DNA of 64,000 bases, taken from Methanococcoides vulcani. GTDB lineage: Archaea; Halobacteriota; Methanosarcinia; Methanosarcinales; Methanosarcinaceae. Each line of letters opens with the position of its first letter. Positions within the stretch are counted from its first letter, which is position 1. The stretch covers positions 175,803 to 239,802 of the forward strand of contig NZ_FOHQ01000003.1 in NCBI RefSeq assembly GCF_900111645.1. Direction: 5' to 3'. The position numbers were made by a program, and so were the translations under genes. This document shows positions 9,170-16,810 of the stretch, piece after piece. Below the pieces are notes generated by a model. The model saw only the letters and a program-made list of their open reading frames with translations, was not told the origin of the DNA and did not search any database.

Positions 9170-9405
9170 TCATTATCTATTTTCATTATTTTGCTAAATT
9201 TGGTATCTACGTCTCAATTAAATTAAGAAATATAGATGGATATAGATACGGGTAATATAGCGGCTGGTTTCACTATCAACCAGATAAATATTGCAAACGA
9301 TACTATAATTTAAAACTGCAACTCAAAACAAGAATTAGTATTAAAAAAGTGACAATGAAAGATCGAACAATACGACCTTCCATCATTGAGCTTATAAAGC
9401 TGTAA

Positions 9406-9609
9406 TTAAACGAGTTCGCCGAATGCGAATTTTCTCATGACCTTGGTAATTTTGATTGATACTTCGTCGCCAACTTTTGCGCCTGGGACAAAAATTACAA
9501 AACCGCTTACTCTAGCGATTCCATCGCCTTCTCTTGCGATATCTTCAATTGTTACGTCGTATGTTTCGCCAGCTTCTACTGGTGCAGTTGATTCCATGTT
9601 ATTGAACAA
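9406..9609 (-). CDS. Small TRAM-domain RNA-binding protein
   Basis: The TRAM domain spans nearly the whole protein: YDVTIEDIAREGDGIARVSG, FVIFVPGAKVGDEVSIKI and RKFAFGEL. Such stand-alone TRAM proteins are RNA chaperones in methanogens, reported as cold-responsive in Methanococcoides burtonii. I place the start at TTG 9609 (67 aa). A near-perfect Shine-Dalgarno GGAAGTGA lies five bases before it, while ATG 9597 would be 17 bases away. The frame stays open further upstream (ATG 9702), but that adds an implausible hydrophobic leader. A TATA-like string near 9704-9711 would give a leader of roughly 70 bases, where temperature control could act; that last point is inference. Confidence 0.88.
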   Translation of the reverse strand: MFNNMESTAPVEAGETYDVTIEDIAREGDGIARVSGFVIFVPGAKVGDEVSIKITKVMRKFAFGELV

Positions 9610-9952
9610 ATATTTCACTTCCTTTAAAGTGCTTAAAAAGATAATAACCAGACTAGTAAACATAAGGAGAAATAGCAAAACAGTTAAAGCAATACCATCC
9701 AAACCTATATATTCATCAAAGCAGCGTTAATTCTCTAAAAGCAATTTATACACACCTTATTTACATATAAACCTTTTGGATAATACTGCCACCATCAACT
9801 GAAAAGAAAACAAATATATCATGTCAGATCTGATTCTTCTTTATTACCTATTTAAAACTATATTAAAAAAAGTAGTATTAATATAAAATTCTTTTATACA
9901 ATGACTATAGATATAATCGAATATTCAACATATAATATATTTGAAATTTTAA
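9610..9952. other. 343-base intergenic region with TRAM-gene leader
   Basis: The part next to the TRAM gene probably forms its leader and promoter (TATATA near 9706 on the minus strand). The frame through 9610-9702 is open but encodes only a hydrophobic peptide without a ribosome-binding site. The rest is AT-rich and shows nothing recognisable. Confidence 0.45.
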
Positions 9953-10189
9953 ATGCTTATGGACATCAGGGGATCTAAATTGATTAAATCTAAATACTAT
10001 TCATTTAGTCTAATAATTTTAGCATATGCTGCACTTGCTTTAGTAGCAAAAACACTCCTTCAATTGGAAATTGCTGCAATGAGGTCCGGAGTCAGCATAT
10101 TCCTTGAAAGTAACATATTTCTTATGATAGCTCCTTCAATGGCCCTGGTAGGATATGCTGCAGTTAAGACCCTTAAATTAGCTGAGTAA
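9953..10189 (+). CDS. Small membrane protein, unknown function
   Basis: A 78-residue protein with a short basic N-terminus (residues 1-15) and two hydrophobic segments: about 17-38 (SLIILAYAALALVAKTLL) and 50-72 (IFLMIAPSMALVGYAAV). It could start at either of two in-frame ATGs (9953 or 9959). I recognise no family. It stands alone between the TRAM gene and a decayed radical-SAM gene. The consistent hydrophobic pattern supports a real gene, but small membrane frames arise easily in AT-rich DNA. Confidence 0.5.
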   Translation: MLMDIRGSKLIKSKYYSFSLIILAYAALALVAKTLLQLEIAAMRSGVSIFLESNIFLMIAPSMALVGYAAVKTLKLAE

Positions 10190-10488
10190 GATCAAGGATT
10201 CTCTCCTTGACCATGATTTTATTGTTCATTTAACTTTATAGGTTTCCATCATATCTACACATCATATGTAATGTAAATCCTTATTCTAACAATTGATCTT
10301 AGAGATATTGACCTTCATTTAGATAATCTCGATGTAGATCATCCCATTATAATCTCTATATATAGTTTAAGAAAAAAACTATGGAATGGTAATATTGTGT
10401 AGCAGATGCTGTATTTGCCATCAAGAGGGGAAATTAACAATTACTAAAGATTCTGGAACATTCTCCGGATGGGATCTGATCGGCTCAA

Positions 10489-10890
10489 AAAGGCTTAGAG
10501 TGCAATAAGATTATCACAAGAACTTCAAAAAGTGTGTGCTTGGAATGCCTTAATGTCATTGATTGCCAGATGATACTGCGTGAGAACAAGGTCTTTTTAT
10601 GTAAACACTGTGTGGATCACGGTTCTTTCGAAACCCCTGTGTATTCGGATGCCAACGATTATCTTGATGTCTTAAGCAACAGGCCCGGTTCAAAGCCCCC
10701 TACACTACCAAAAGCCTGTTTCGAAGGGCTGTCCCCTTGATTATGGATTGTGTGCGGATCATCAACAGCACACATGCGTTGGGATCGTAGAGATAACTGA
10801 TACGTGCAACCTGAATTGACCTGTCTGTTTTGCAGATTCAAGAGGAAGTTTTACATTACCTTTTGAAAAGGTAAAGGAGATGATAGACCG
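10489..10890 (+). pseudogene. Decayed radical-SAM gene, MJ0619/Tes-like N-terminal half
   Basis: The translation resembles the N-terminus of the MJ0619-like radical SAM family, which includes the tetraether lipid synthase Tes. It has TRTSKSVCLECLNVID with a CxxC pair and C..CVDHG, then after a +1 frameshift around 10715-10727 GCPLDYGLC, HQQHTCVGIVEITDTCNLN, a TGA at 10817-10819, and PVCFADSRGSF. The TGA replaces the second Cys of the CxxxCxxC radical-SAM motif, and a Cys normally found after GCPxD is Tyr. The match ends near 10890, where the opposite-strand gene ends, so the catalytic barrel is missing. A frameshift, a lost catalytic Cys and truncation make it a clear pseudogene. Tes itself is only one member of this family. 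Confidence 0.7.
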
Positions 10891-10899
10891 TCCAAGTGA

Positions 10900-12261
10900 T
10901 CAATCTAAAGGTTTCATCTTTGATAATATCAGGTCGGTTAATGCTATTCTCTGGCTAAACTCAGTTTCAAGCATGAGATCTTTCACAAATTGCTCAGCCC
11001 CCGGATCATTGATCAGCATTAGTATATCGCTGAAATATTCGGGAACATAATATTCCGTATTTCCTGCTTCGATGGTATTCCTGTACTCATTCCTGACCTG
11101 TTCATCAAAATATTCGGCTTCATGACAGAGAAGTTTGAGGATAAGCTCAACTGCTTCCTGCTTCCTTTCCAGAACTGCCATGCTTGTAAAAGGAGGAACA
11201 AAGATGCTTAAGAAATAGAATGTCCTTCTCATTGAATTATCAGGATCGTACCATATTTGAAATTCCTCCAGCATTTCACGATTCTTTTGCTCTCTCAATG
11301 GATCAGAAAGGGAATGGTTCTCAAAGATGGAAAGAATTGTCTGGAACTTTTCCTTTAGTTCCTGGAAGATCAACTCCCTACCCAATAAGTTAGCTGGCTC
11401 GAGATGTTTCCAGCCCGGAGCAAAATAAAATGGAACAACAAACGGTTCCTCGCCGATGGCCGGATAATAAAGCGTGTCAGACTCCTCTGTAACAATATCA
11501 AAGTAAGGCATCCTTAATCTGAGGCTATAGCAAGCATTTTCCTGGGATGAAATGTTGATAGCGATCTTATCTGCACCTTCACCTTTGGCACTGAATGTAA
11601 GCTCAGGTTCATTGTTCAGCTTAAGCAATGGATATTGCGTTTCATGTACGCTGAGTTCAGCCTCCAGCATAACAAAGTTCAATGGGGCTGCCGGCAAGGA
11701 GTAATCAATTGTAGTGTCAGGTTCCCACTTTTCGACCTCCAGGAAGATCTCCTCTACAATAATTGATCCGGAACCTGTATTAGCTAGAATAAATTGGATC
11801 TCATTGTTTCCCTGAGGGTAATCCAGAGTTATAGTAGGCCGGACCATCTTTAGGCACGATGACTCCTTTTTCTCCATCAATAATTGCCTTAGAAGAGATA
11901 TCTCATTTGTGATCTCATCCATTTGTATGTTGTAGGACATCAGTTCATTCTCAAATGAACTGGTCGAAGCCTGGATGTTGCTGAGCATATCTATAGCATC
12001 AGAATAATTTCTGCCCATCCCTTGTTCTTCCCCGAATGTACGCCTTATAGTAGAAGCAAGCACAGTGCCCAGAAGAGGAACTGGCATTTTATTGATCTCA
12101 TCACAAATAATATTCAAAGCCACTTCGCCAGTTGATTCCTTTAACTTCTGTGGAAGAGCTTTGAGCATAGAACCAATGTAATTCTGAGCAGATGAAATGA
12201 TCGAGTCCTTAGAAACTTCCTCTTGTCTTTCATTCAAATTACCAGACATATTATTTCTCAC
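10900..12261 (-). CDS. Unrecognised 453-residue protein
   Basis: I do not recognise a family. Residues about 18-75 are helical with an amphipathic, membrane-like core (MPVPLLGTVLASTIRRTFG). Residues about 85-130 look like a coiled coil (SNIQASTSSFENELM, EITNEISLLRQLLMEKK). Residues about 135-285 have a beta-rich pattern like a beta-sandwich (IQFILANTGSGSIIVEEIFLEVE). Residues 290-453 are helical and acidic. There is no signal peptide, so it is probably cytoplasmic. Start at Met1 or Met5. It lies tail-to-tail with the decayed radical-SAM gene and downstream of another unrecognised gene on the same strand (gap 107 bases). Confidence 0.75.
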   Translation of the reverse strand: MRNNMSGNLNERQEEVSKDSIISSAQNYIGSMLKALPQKLKESTGEVALNIICDEINKMPVPLLGTVLASTIRRTFGEEQGMGRNYSDAIDMLSNIQASTSSFENELMSYNIQMDEITNEISLLRQLLMEKKESSCLKMVRPTITLDYPQGNNEIQFILANTGSGSIIVEEIFLEVEKWEPDTTIDYSLPAAPLNFVMLEAELSVHETQYPLLKLNNEPELTFSAKGEGADKIAINISSQENACYSLRLRMPYFDIVTEESDTLYYPAIGEEPFVVPFYFAPGWKHLEPANLLGRELIFQELKEKFQTILSIFENHSLSDPLREQKNREMLEEFQIWYDPDNSMRRTFYFLSIFVPPFTSMAVLERKQEAVELILKLLCHEAEYFDEQVRNEYRNTIEAGNTEYYVPEYFSDILMLINDPGAEQFVKDLMLETEFSQRIALTDLILSKMKPLD

Positions 12262-12368
12262 TTTTATTTTAGTGGGAAACTATAAACCATTTCGTCCGGG
12301 AACGTTAAAATTAAAGTAAAAATTGAGCGGAAATTGAGAAACTTAGAGTGATAGTATCAACAAAACAA

Positions 12369-12926
12369 TCAACTGCTTTTAACTCTCGTATGCCACCATA
12401 CATATTCAAATTCTTCTGTTAACAATTGCTCTTCATCTTCATTATCAGTAAAATCATTCCAATCGATCAGCGTAGCCAGATCAAATTCGATCTCGGTGTG
12501 GAAGATCTTCATCATTGTACGGGTGCCTCTTGCATTAAGCGAGATAGAGCTACCTGTGAAAACGATCTTTTTGCCACTCAACTCTTCTGTATGATCAAAA
12601 ACTATAGGCATGATCTCAAAAATAGAATGGACCATTGAATTACGCAAGTGTTCATTGTCAGAATATGACCTTTTTTCAAGGCCGATTACTATTGCGTCAA
12701 TGTTTTCATAGTAACTTACTCCAACTATATTTACACCTGAATCCAGTGACATTTCAGATAATTCGTACATCAGGGTGTCTGCTATTGTTGGAGGTTCTGT
12801 TTGTGCGGAACCAACCATTGTTCCTACAGAGCCTGATGTGTTGTTGCTAACGATCAGAGCTGCAGTAGTGATCAAAAGGACCACAATTACCAGACCCATT
12901 GATAATTTTAAGACAGATTTCATCAC
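12369..12926 (-). CDS. Membrane-anchored or secreted protein of unknown function
   Basis: A 185-residue protein. A single hydrophobic segment at residues 8-27 (LSMGLVIVVLLITTAALIVS) is followed by a low-complexity stretch (NNTSGSVGTMVGSAQTEPP) and an exported domain of about 135 residues. There is no lipobox Cys, so an uncleaved anchor or ordinary signal peptide is likely. The domain has alternating beta/alpha character (NIVGVSYYENIDAIVIGLEK, KKIVFTGSSISLNARG) and an acidic C-terminus. No family is recognised. It is upstream of, and co-directional with, the unrecognised 453-residue gene. Confidence 0.7.
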   Translation of the reverse strand: MMKSVLKLSMGLVIVVLLITTAALIVSNNTSGSVGTMVGSAQTEPPTIADTLMYELSEMSLDSGVNIVGVSYYENIDAIVIGLEKRSYSDNEHLRNSMVHSIFEIMPIVFDHTEELSGKKIVFTGSSISLNARGTRTMMKIFHTEIEFDLATLIDWNDFTDNEDEEQLLTEEFEYVWWHTRVKSS

Positions 12927-13309
12927 TTTAGTACCACCACATATTGAATGAGCGGATTAGCTAAAAGATTAATTGCAATATATATTTTTCGATTATTTTG
13001 TACTGATGCAGATACAAAAAGGCACATAATCACAAGTTCTGTGCTTTTTGTCAATCCTCAAATGAAGGTATACAAAAAGTGCATGTTGCACAGAATCTTT
13101 AAATGGTACAACAAATTAAAAAATAAGTATGAGTTATGTCCATGGGGTGGTGCAATTGCTACCGATTACGAGATCACTGGGATGCAGATCAGAATATCTT
13201 TGATGATGCAGTGATTCGGAAAGGACATCGGCTATTCAAACATTGTAATGACATCAAGATCACGCGTACTGTGCCTAACTGTTTTCTTAAGCTGCATATT
13301 ACACAGGAA
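12927..13309. other. 383-base intergenic region without a supported gene
   Basis: Plus-strand frames of 88 and 103 codons cross this stretch (12948-13214 and 13136-13447), but neither shows a family motif, and the second runs into the permease gene on the other strand. A weak Cys-containing peptide (WCNCYRLRDHW) in the latter was considered and not accepted. No RNA gene was recognised. Confidence 0.4.
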
Positions 13310-13810
13310 TTAGGTATGCCGGGAGCCAGATGTATCATCAACTATTATTTCTGTAATATAGCCGACAACAACCGATGCTATGATCATGTACAGTGTAAGT
13401 ATCAACGTATAGGTAACACCAAAATAATGTATCATGATAGGAAGTAGAGGGAGTTTTATAGAGCGGTTATACAGGAATGTGCTCATGAAAGAAGTTCTCA
13501 TTCCTTTTTCTTTAAGATCTGAAAGAAGAGGATACCATACATAAATTGGACCTGCACTCAAGATGCCCGCTACAATTGAAAATATCCAGCCTCTTGCCCC
13601 TGCTTCCTGTCCAAGATACGTCCCGATTTTGTCAGGTTTGACAAACAAGTCGAAAAGGAATATGAAAACAAATACTAATGCAAGTATTGGAATTACACTT
13701 AAAAGGATCAAGTAGGTTTGCAATACCGCTTCGTAGAACAAAGAAGGAAACGTAAAATAAACCATTAGGTAGATTGCGATCATTATTCCAACAAAATAAT
13801 AATTTCTCAC
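13310..13810 (-). CDS. Permease, C-terminal half of a split DUF318/ArsP-like pair
   Basis: A 166-residue membrane protein with about four hydrophobic segments and the motif GILSAGPIYVWYPLLSDLKEKG (about residues 81-102), which mirrors the Gly-Pro-rich transport motif of DUF318/ArsP-type permeases. It begins two bases after the stop of the partner gene, which carries the matching half with AAGNPITSYVIGGEL. In many bacteria the two halves form one protein of about 300 residues. Here both have their own stop and start, so a two-subunit carrier is likely. The substrate (organic arsenical, metal or other) is unknown. Confidence 0.7.
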   Translation of the reverse strand: MRNYYFVGIMIAIYLMVYFTFPSLFYEAVLQTYLILLSVIPILALVFVFIFLFDLFVKPDKIGTYLGQEAGARGWIFSIVAGILSAGPIYVWYPLLSDLKEKGMRTSFMSTFLYNRSIKLPLLPIMIHYFGVTYTLILTLYMIIASVVVGYITEIIVDDTSGSRHT

Positions 13811-13812
13811 GG

Positions 13813-14265
13813 TTATATTTCTCCTATGAATCCCAGAGTTGTTACTGTTAATATGGCCACAAAAAAAGCTACGATAAAGCAGATTATATTTCTTGTGAGT
13901 GCAAATTTTTTCCCAAGGAGGTCCATCTCAGCAGGGAGATTTAAAATTCCTACAGTAACCCAACTTAACAAGAATGCTGTAACAGCAACAAGAGATACAC
14001 CTTCATTAAGGAGTTCACCTCCAATTACATAACTTGTTATCGGATTTCCCGCTGCCACACTCCCGATAAAACTACCGACGAGGGGATCAATAAGGATATT
14101 GCCAGTAAAAATTCTAGAATAGAGATATTCAGGTACTGCAGCTATCAGAAGACTTATTGCCATTACGACTCCAAAAACTACAGGAAAACTCTGATTTATG
14201 GTATTCAGGGTTTTTCTGGCACTTTTTTTAAAATTAAGCATGCATCCATCACCTTGATTAAGCAC
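13813..14265 (-). CDS. Permease, N-terminal half of a split DUF318/ArsP-like pair
   Basis: Up to 150 residues; the likelier start is the internal ATG at 14241 (MLNFKKSARK, 142 aa). Four hydrophobic segments follow, with the motif SFIGSVAAGNPITSYVIGGE (about residues 65-84), the first of the two inverted Gly/Asn/Pro motifs in this permease class. It is adjacent to the second half with a two-base gap and is clearly co-transcribed with it. Confidence 0.7.
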   Translation of the reverse strand: MLNQGDGCMLNFKKSARKTLNTINQSFPVVFGVVMAISLLIAAVPEYLYSRIFTGNILIDPLVGSFIGSVAAGNPITSYVIGGELLNEGVSLVAVTAFLLSWVTVGILNLPAEMDLLGKKFALTRNIICFIVAFFVAILTVTTLGFIGEI

Positions 14266-14411
14266 TATGAATGTGTTTTTACTGGAAAATACTTAAACTT
14301 TATTATACATCTATGCCTGTAGCTGGGAGTGTCAATCCATCCAGCAAATATCAAGATATATCAGTGTATTACCTGAACAAAATCAGAAAAATACTTGATT
14401 CAGAAAGAAAT

Positions 14412-14487
14412 TGGTAGCCCGGCACGGATTCGAACCGAGGTTGCGGGATCCAGAGTCCTGCATGATTGACCACTACACTACCGGGCT
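14412..14487 (-). tRNA. tRNA-Gln (CUG anticodon), CCA encoded
   Basis: The minus strand folds as a full cloverleaf. The acceptor AGCCCGG pairs with CCGGGCT, followed by discriminator A and encoded CCA (14414-14412). The anticodon loop CTCTGGA gives CUG. The T arm contains GGTTCGAATCC. The anticodon stem has one A-C mismatch, and the D arm is GTGTAGTGGTCAATCAT. It stands alone without flanking integrase traces. Confidence 0.93.
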
Positions 14488-14520
14488 GCTTATGATTACA
14501 GCACCTACATAGTAACCCTA

Positions 14521-14529
14521 ATTAATAAA
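14521..14529 (-). promoter_or_regulatory. Probable TATA box of tRNA-Gln
   Basis: TTTATTAAT on the minus strand lies about 34 bases upstream of the mature tRNA 5' end, the expected archaeal spacing if the transcript starts a few bases before the tRNA. Confidence 0.4.
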
Positions 14530-14555
14530 GCTATCGGCTGGTGCTTAAAAAGAGC

Positions 14556-14957
14556 TTAGAGATCATCCGGATTCTCATCCAGAATGGCTGTCATCCACCA
14601 TCTTGCCATATCCATAAGATCGCGGCTGAACTGGCCCGATAAACGATACTTGTGGTTCTTATTGGTGATCATACCGGCACCAAGAAGCTTGTTACGCATC
14701 GCGTAGAATGAGGCACGGCCTATATCAAGCTCTTTTATGACATCCTGCCATTCGCTTGTCTTGATCGGATTACCTGCCTTCTGGCGCTCTTCGACCATGG
14801 TAAGGAATTTCTGCCCGCGCATAGCTGTGGCATCTTCCTGGAAAAGACGGCGCATAAGGCTGAAATAAGGATCCCTGGAGCGGGTTATGCGCGCATTTGT
14901 ATCGGAACGTACCATTATGGTCGTAGAGGTTCTGGGAGCATCTTTTACAGATACCAT
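14556..14957 (-). CDS. Winged-helix DNA-binding protein, archaeal
   Basis: A 133-residue cytoplasmic protein. The first 40 residues are polar and basic. Residues about 45-115 fit a winged helix: FLTMVEERQKAGNPIKTSEWQDVIKEL, the recognition helix IGRASFYAMRNKLLGAGMI, then a wing with NHKYRLS. The end is helical with a Trp pair (ARWWMTAIL). It is probably a transcription factor. It sits six bases after another winged-helix gene on the same strand, so the two form an operon, possibly a hetero-oligomeric regulator. Confidence 0.65.
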   Translation of the reverse strand: MVSVKDAPRTSTTIMVRSDTNARITRSRDPYFSLMRRLFQEDATAMRGQKFLTMVEERQKAGNPIKTSEWQDVIKELDIGRASFYAMRNKLLGAGMITNKNHKYRLSGQFSRDLMDMARWWMTAILDENPDDL

Positions 14958-14963
14958 TTAAGA

Positions 14964-15305
14964 TCAAAGCCTGCTGATCAGAGATCTGCTTGAGGCAATC
15001 CCCTTAGAACTAAGTTCTGACCTTAAAAGATCGGCATATTCTTCCTTTAAAGAATAGACCGTAAGAGTCTTGTAAGATTCCTTATGGGACCTTAGAATTC
15101 CGAGCTTTGAATGTATATAGCCCACCATCGAAGCAACTGCGCTTCTGGAAACATCATACTTTTTGGTGATGCTTGCATGTAATTCATCTACAGTAGACTT
15201 TTTTAAGTTTAAGAACAACGATAGTATGTAGCTCCTAAGTCCATCAACGTCCAGTTCAATGAATTTTTCAAGCCGGTCTTTAATTTTAGATCGAATAGAT
15301 GCCAT
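14964..15305 (-). CDS. DUF2551-like winged-helix protein
   Basis: A 113-residue protein starting at ATG 15305 (MASIRSKIKDRLEKF), chosen because GGGAG lies nine bases upstream. A reading frame continues 11 codons further 5' without support. Residues 20-95 fit a helix-turn-helix with wing: FLNLKKSTVDELHASITKKYDVSRSAVASMVGYIHSKLGI, then YKTLTVYSLKEEYADLL. The pattern matches the methanogen DUF2551 family, a presumed transcriptional regulator. It is first in a two-gene operon with the next winged-helix gene. Confidence 0.65.
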   Translation of the reverse strand: MASIRSKIKDRLEKFIELDVDGLRSYILSLFLNLKKSTVDELHASITKKYDVSRSAVASMVGYIHSKLGILRSHKESYKTLTVYSLKEEYADLLRSELSSKGIASSRSLISRL

Positions 15306-15422
15306 GATATGTATTCTCCCTAAAGAACAGTAACACATATTATGTAGATTGCAGTATATATATCTTTGTAAAATAATGAAGCAGAATTGATATCAGAACC
15401 ATTGATTCACAAAGGGATGATA

Positions 15423-15962
15423 ATGACAGCTCAAGATACTCGAAATTATAGTTACAATCTGAAAGAAAATATACTTTACGCAGGAGATCAACAGGTACCT
15501 GCCTATGAGCTGGAAGAAAATGAGATCGGCACCTGTGGGGACTGTGAATCGACCATCACAAGTCTCAGTTATCATGAGACAGATGATAAATTCATTGTTG
15601 TAGGCAACTGTACTAACTGTGGAACTCTCTCTGCAAACATCTATGATTCCGACTGGAACTGGATTAGCGAAATAGCCATTTCTTACTATTCCAGCCCGAT
15701 CTCTGAACATAACGCGGAAGGGGTATCTAAAATATTCCCAGGTGCCAAAGGTCCTAAAGAATCAGAAACCCCTGAAATTGATGACCTGGAACTATTGAAC
15801 AGCATCCCTATGAAGCAGATAGAGACTATTTTTTCACCCACGGAAATCACAGCACTGTTTGCACGTGCAAAAGGTGAGAAATGTATTAGGCAATATCTCT
15901 ATAATGCCAGGAAAAAATATCAAACTTTTGAAGATGTTTTTGGAGTCAAGCTTACAATTTAA
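15423..15962 (+). CDS. Zinc-ribbon-like protein of unknown function
   Basis: The frame is open from 15387, but ATG 15423 (179 aa) is preferred because AAAGGGATGAT sits right before it. Residues about 36-68 hold two CxxC pairs (CGDC and CTNC) about 30 residues apart with intervening beta strands, a zinc-ribbon pattern. An acidic linker follows, then a C-terminal helical segment (FARAKGEKCIRQYLYNARKKYQTFEDVFGV, about residues 139-168). It is probably nucleic-acid or protein binding. It is divergent from the DUF2551-like gene, with 117 bases between starts. The specific function is unknown. Confidence 0.6.
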   Translation: MTAQDTRNYSYNLKENILYAGDQQVPAYELEENEIGTCGDCESTITSLSYHETDDKFIVVGNCTNCGTLSANIYDSDWNWISEIAISYYSSPISEHNAEGVSKIFPGAKGPKESETPEIDDLELLNSIPMKQIETIFSPTEITALFARAKGEKCIRQYLYNARKKYQTFEDVFGVKLTI

Positions 15963-16385
15963 AATAAGGGCTTACGATTGCGTTTTTAAAAGTTAAAATT
16001 AATTCAGACCAATCATGTAATAAAATGCCATTACATTAATTACTCCGCAAAATATAAATTAAAATTATAATTGGATAATATATTATTGAACATTATATCA
16101 TGCACAGATAAACTAATTTGTAACTGTTGAACGAGTGTCAAACAAAACGAACATATGCGATTTTTTTAGAGTGTAACTTAAAAATCAAATTCAGTATTAT
16201 TATAATAAAAATTAAATTTAAAATATAGTACCTTATTTTGTGCTATGTGTTTCAATTAACTTTTAAAATGCAGAGTGTATATGTAATAAGCTGAATATTA
16301 GTAGAAAAACATAGGCATGTTTTTAAAAAATAATTATAGACATTTTGCAAATCATAAGACAAATTATAAGAAATGAAGATCTTCA

Positions 16386-16428
16386 TTAAGCTCTAACTCA
16401 AAAAAATGAGTGATACTTTAGAGCATTA
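16386..16428. repeat. Nested inverted repeat
   Basis: An inner hairpin ACTCA-AAAAAA-TGAGT (16396-16411) is enclosed by an imperfect outer pair, TTAAGCTCTA with TTTAGAGCATTAA. It could form a compact RNA stem. Confidence 0.35.
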
Positions 16429-16490
16429 AAAGATATCTCCATTTTATTTATGCGCTTCAATAGAACAACTAACTATGGACGGAAAATGCC

Positions 16491-16507
16491 TATGCTTTTT
16501 TAGCATA
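16491..16507. repeat. Small perfect hairpin
   Basis: TATGCT-TTTTT-AGCATA forms a six-pair stem with a five-base loop. There is no gene end nearby for it to terminate. Confidence 0.35.
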
Positions 16508-16688
16508 ATATTGAATGTAACCTATACCAGTTGTAATCTGAAAAAGTACCGAAAAATATAGGAGTTTTTGGACAATAAAATAAGCCAACCTCAAAAATGT
16601 AATTAAAATAATCAGACAAATTGGGTCTGCTTTCACGAATATACCTGGCATAACTGAGATTAAAAAACTACAAAATTCGATATTACAA

Positions 16689-16810
16689 TATTACATAGTC
16701 TATGTGCACACGGTGGAGTAACATCCCTAATATGCATTTCTCGATTATTTTTTGTAGAGAATAGGGGGTTCGCAGGTTATAAGATGTATATTCATATAGA
16801 CTATGTAATA
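16689..16810. repeat. Long inverted repeat enclosing about 86 bases
   Basis: The left arm 16689-16706 pairs with the right arm 16793-16810: a perfect 15-pair core (TATTACATAGTCTAT), then one G-T wobble and two more pairs. The enclosed sequence is richer in G and C than its surroundings (around CGGTGGAG and GGGGGTTCGCAGG) and contains a further TTCTC/GAGAA hairpin. The layout fits a structured RNA or the ends of a miniature mobile element; no target-site duplication was recognised. Confidence 0.55.

Noticed and set aside
9610-9702. Extending the TRAM protein to ATG 9702 with a hydrophobic N-terminus
   Set aside because: The extension would put an RNA-binding protein behind a membrane helix. 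The near-perfect ribosome-binding site at TTG 9609 explains the start better.
10817-10819. TGA in the radical-SAM remnant as a selenocysteine codon replacing Cys
   Set aside because: The same sequence also has a frameshift, another lost Cys and no C-terminal half, so it is simply a dead gene. This methanogen group is not known to use selenocysteine.
13136-13447. Plus-strand frame with WCNCYRLRDHW upstream of and overlapping the split permease
   Set aside because: It overlaps a clear membrane-protein gene on the other strand, has no recognisable family, and its Cys pair alone is weak evidence.
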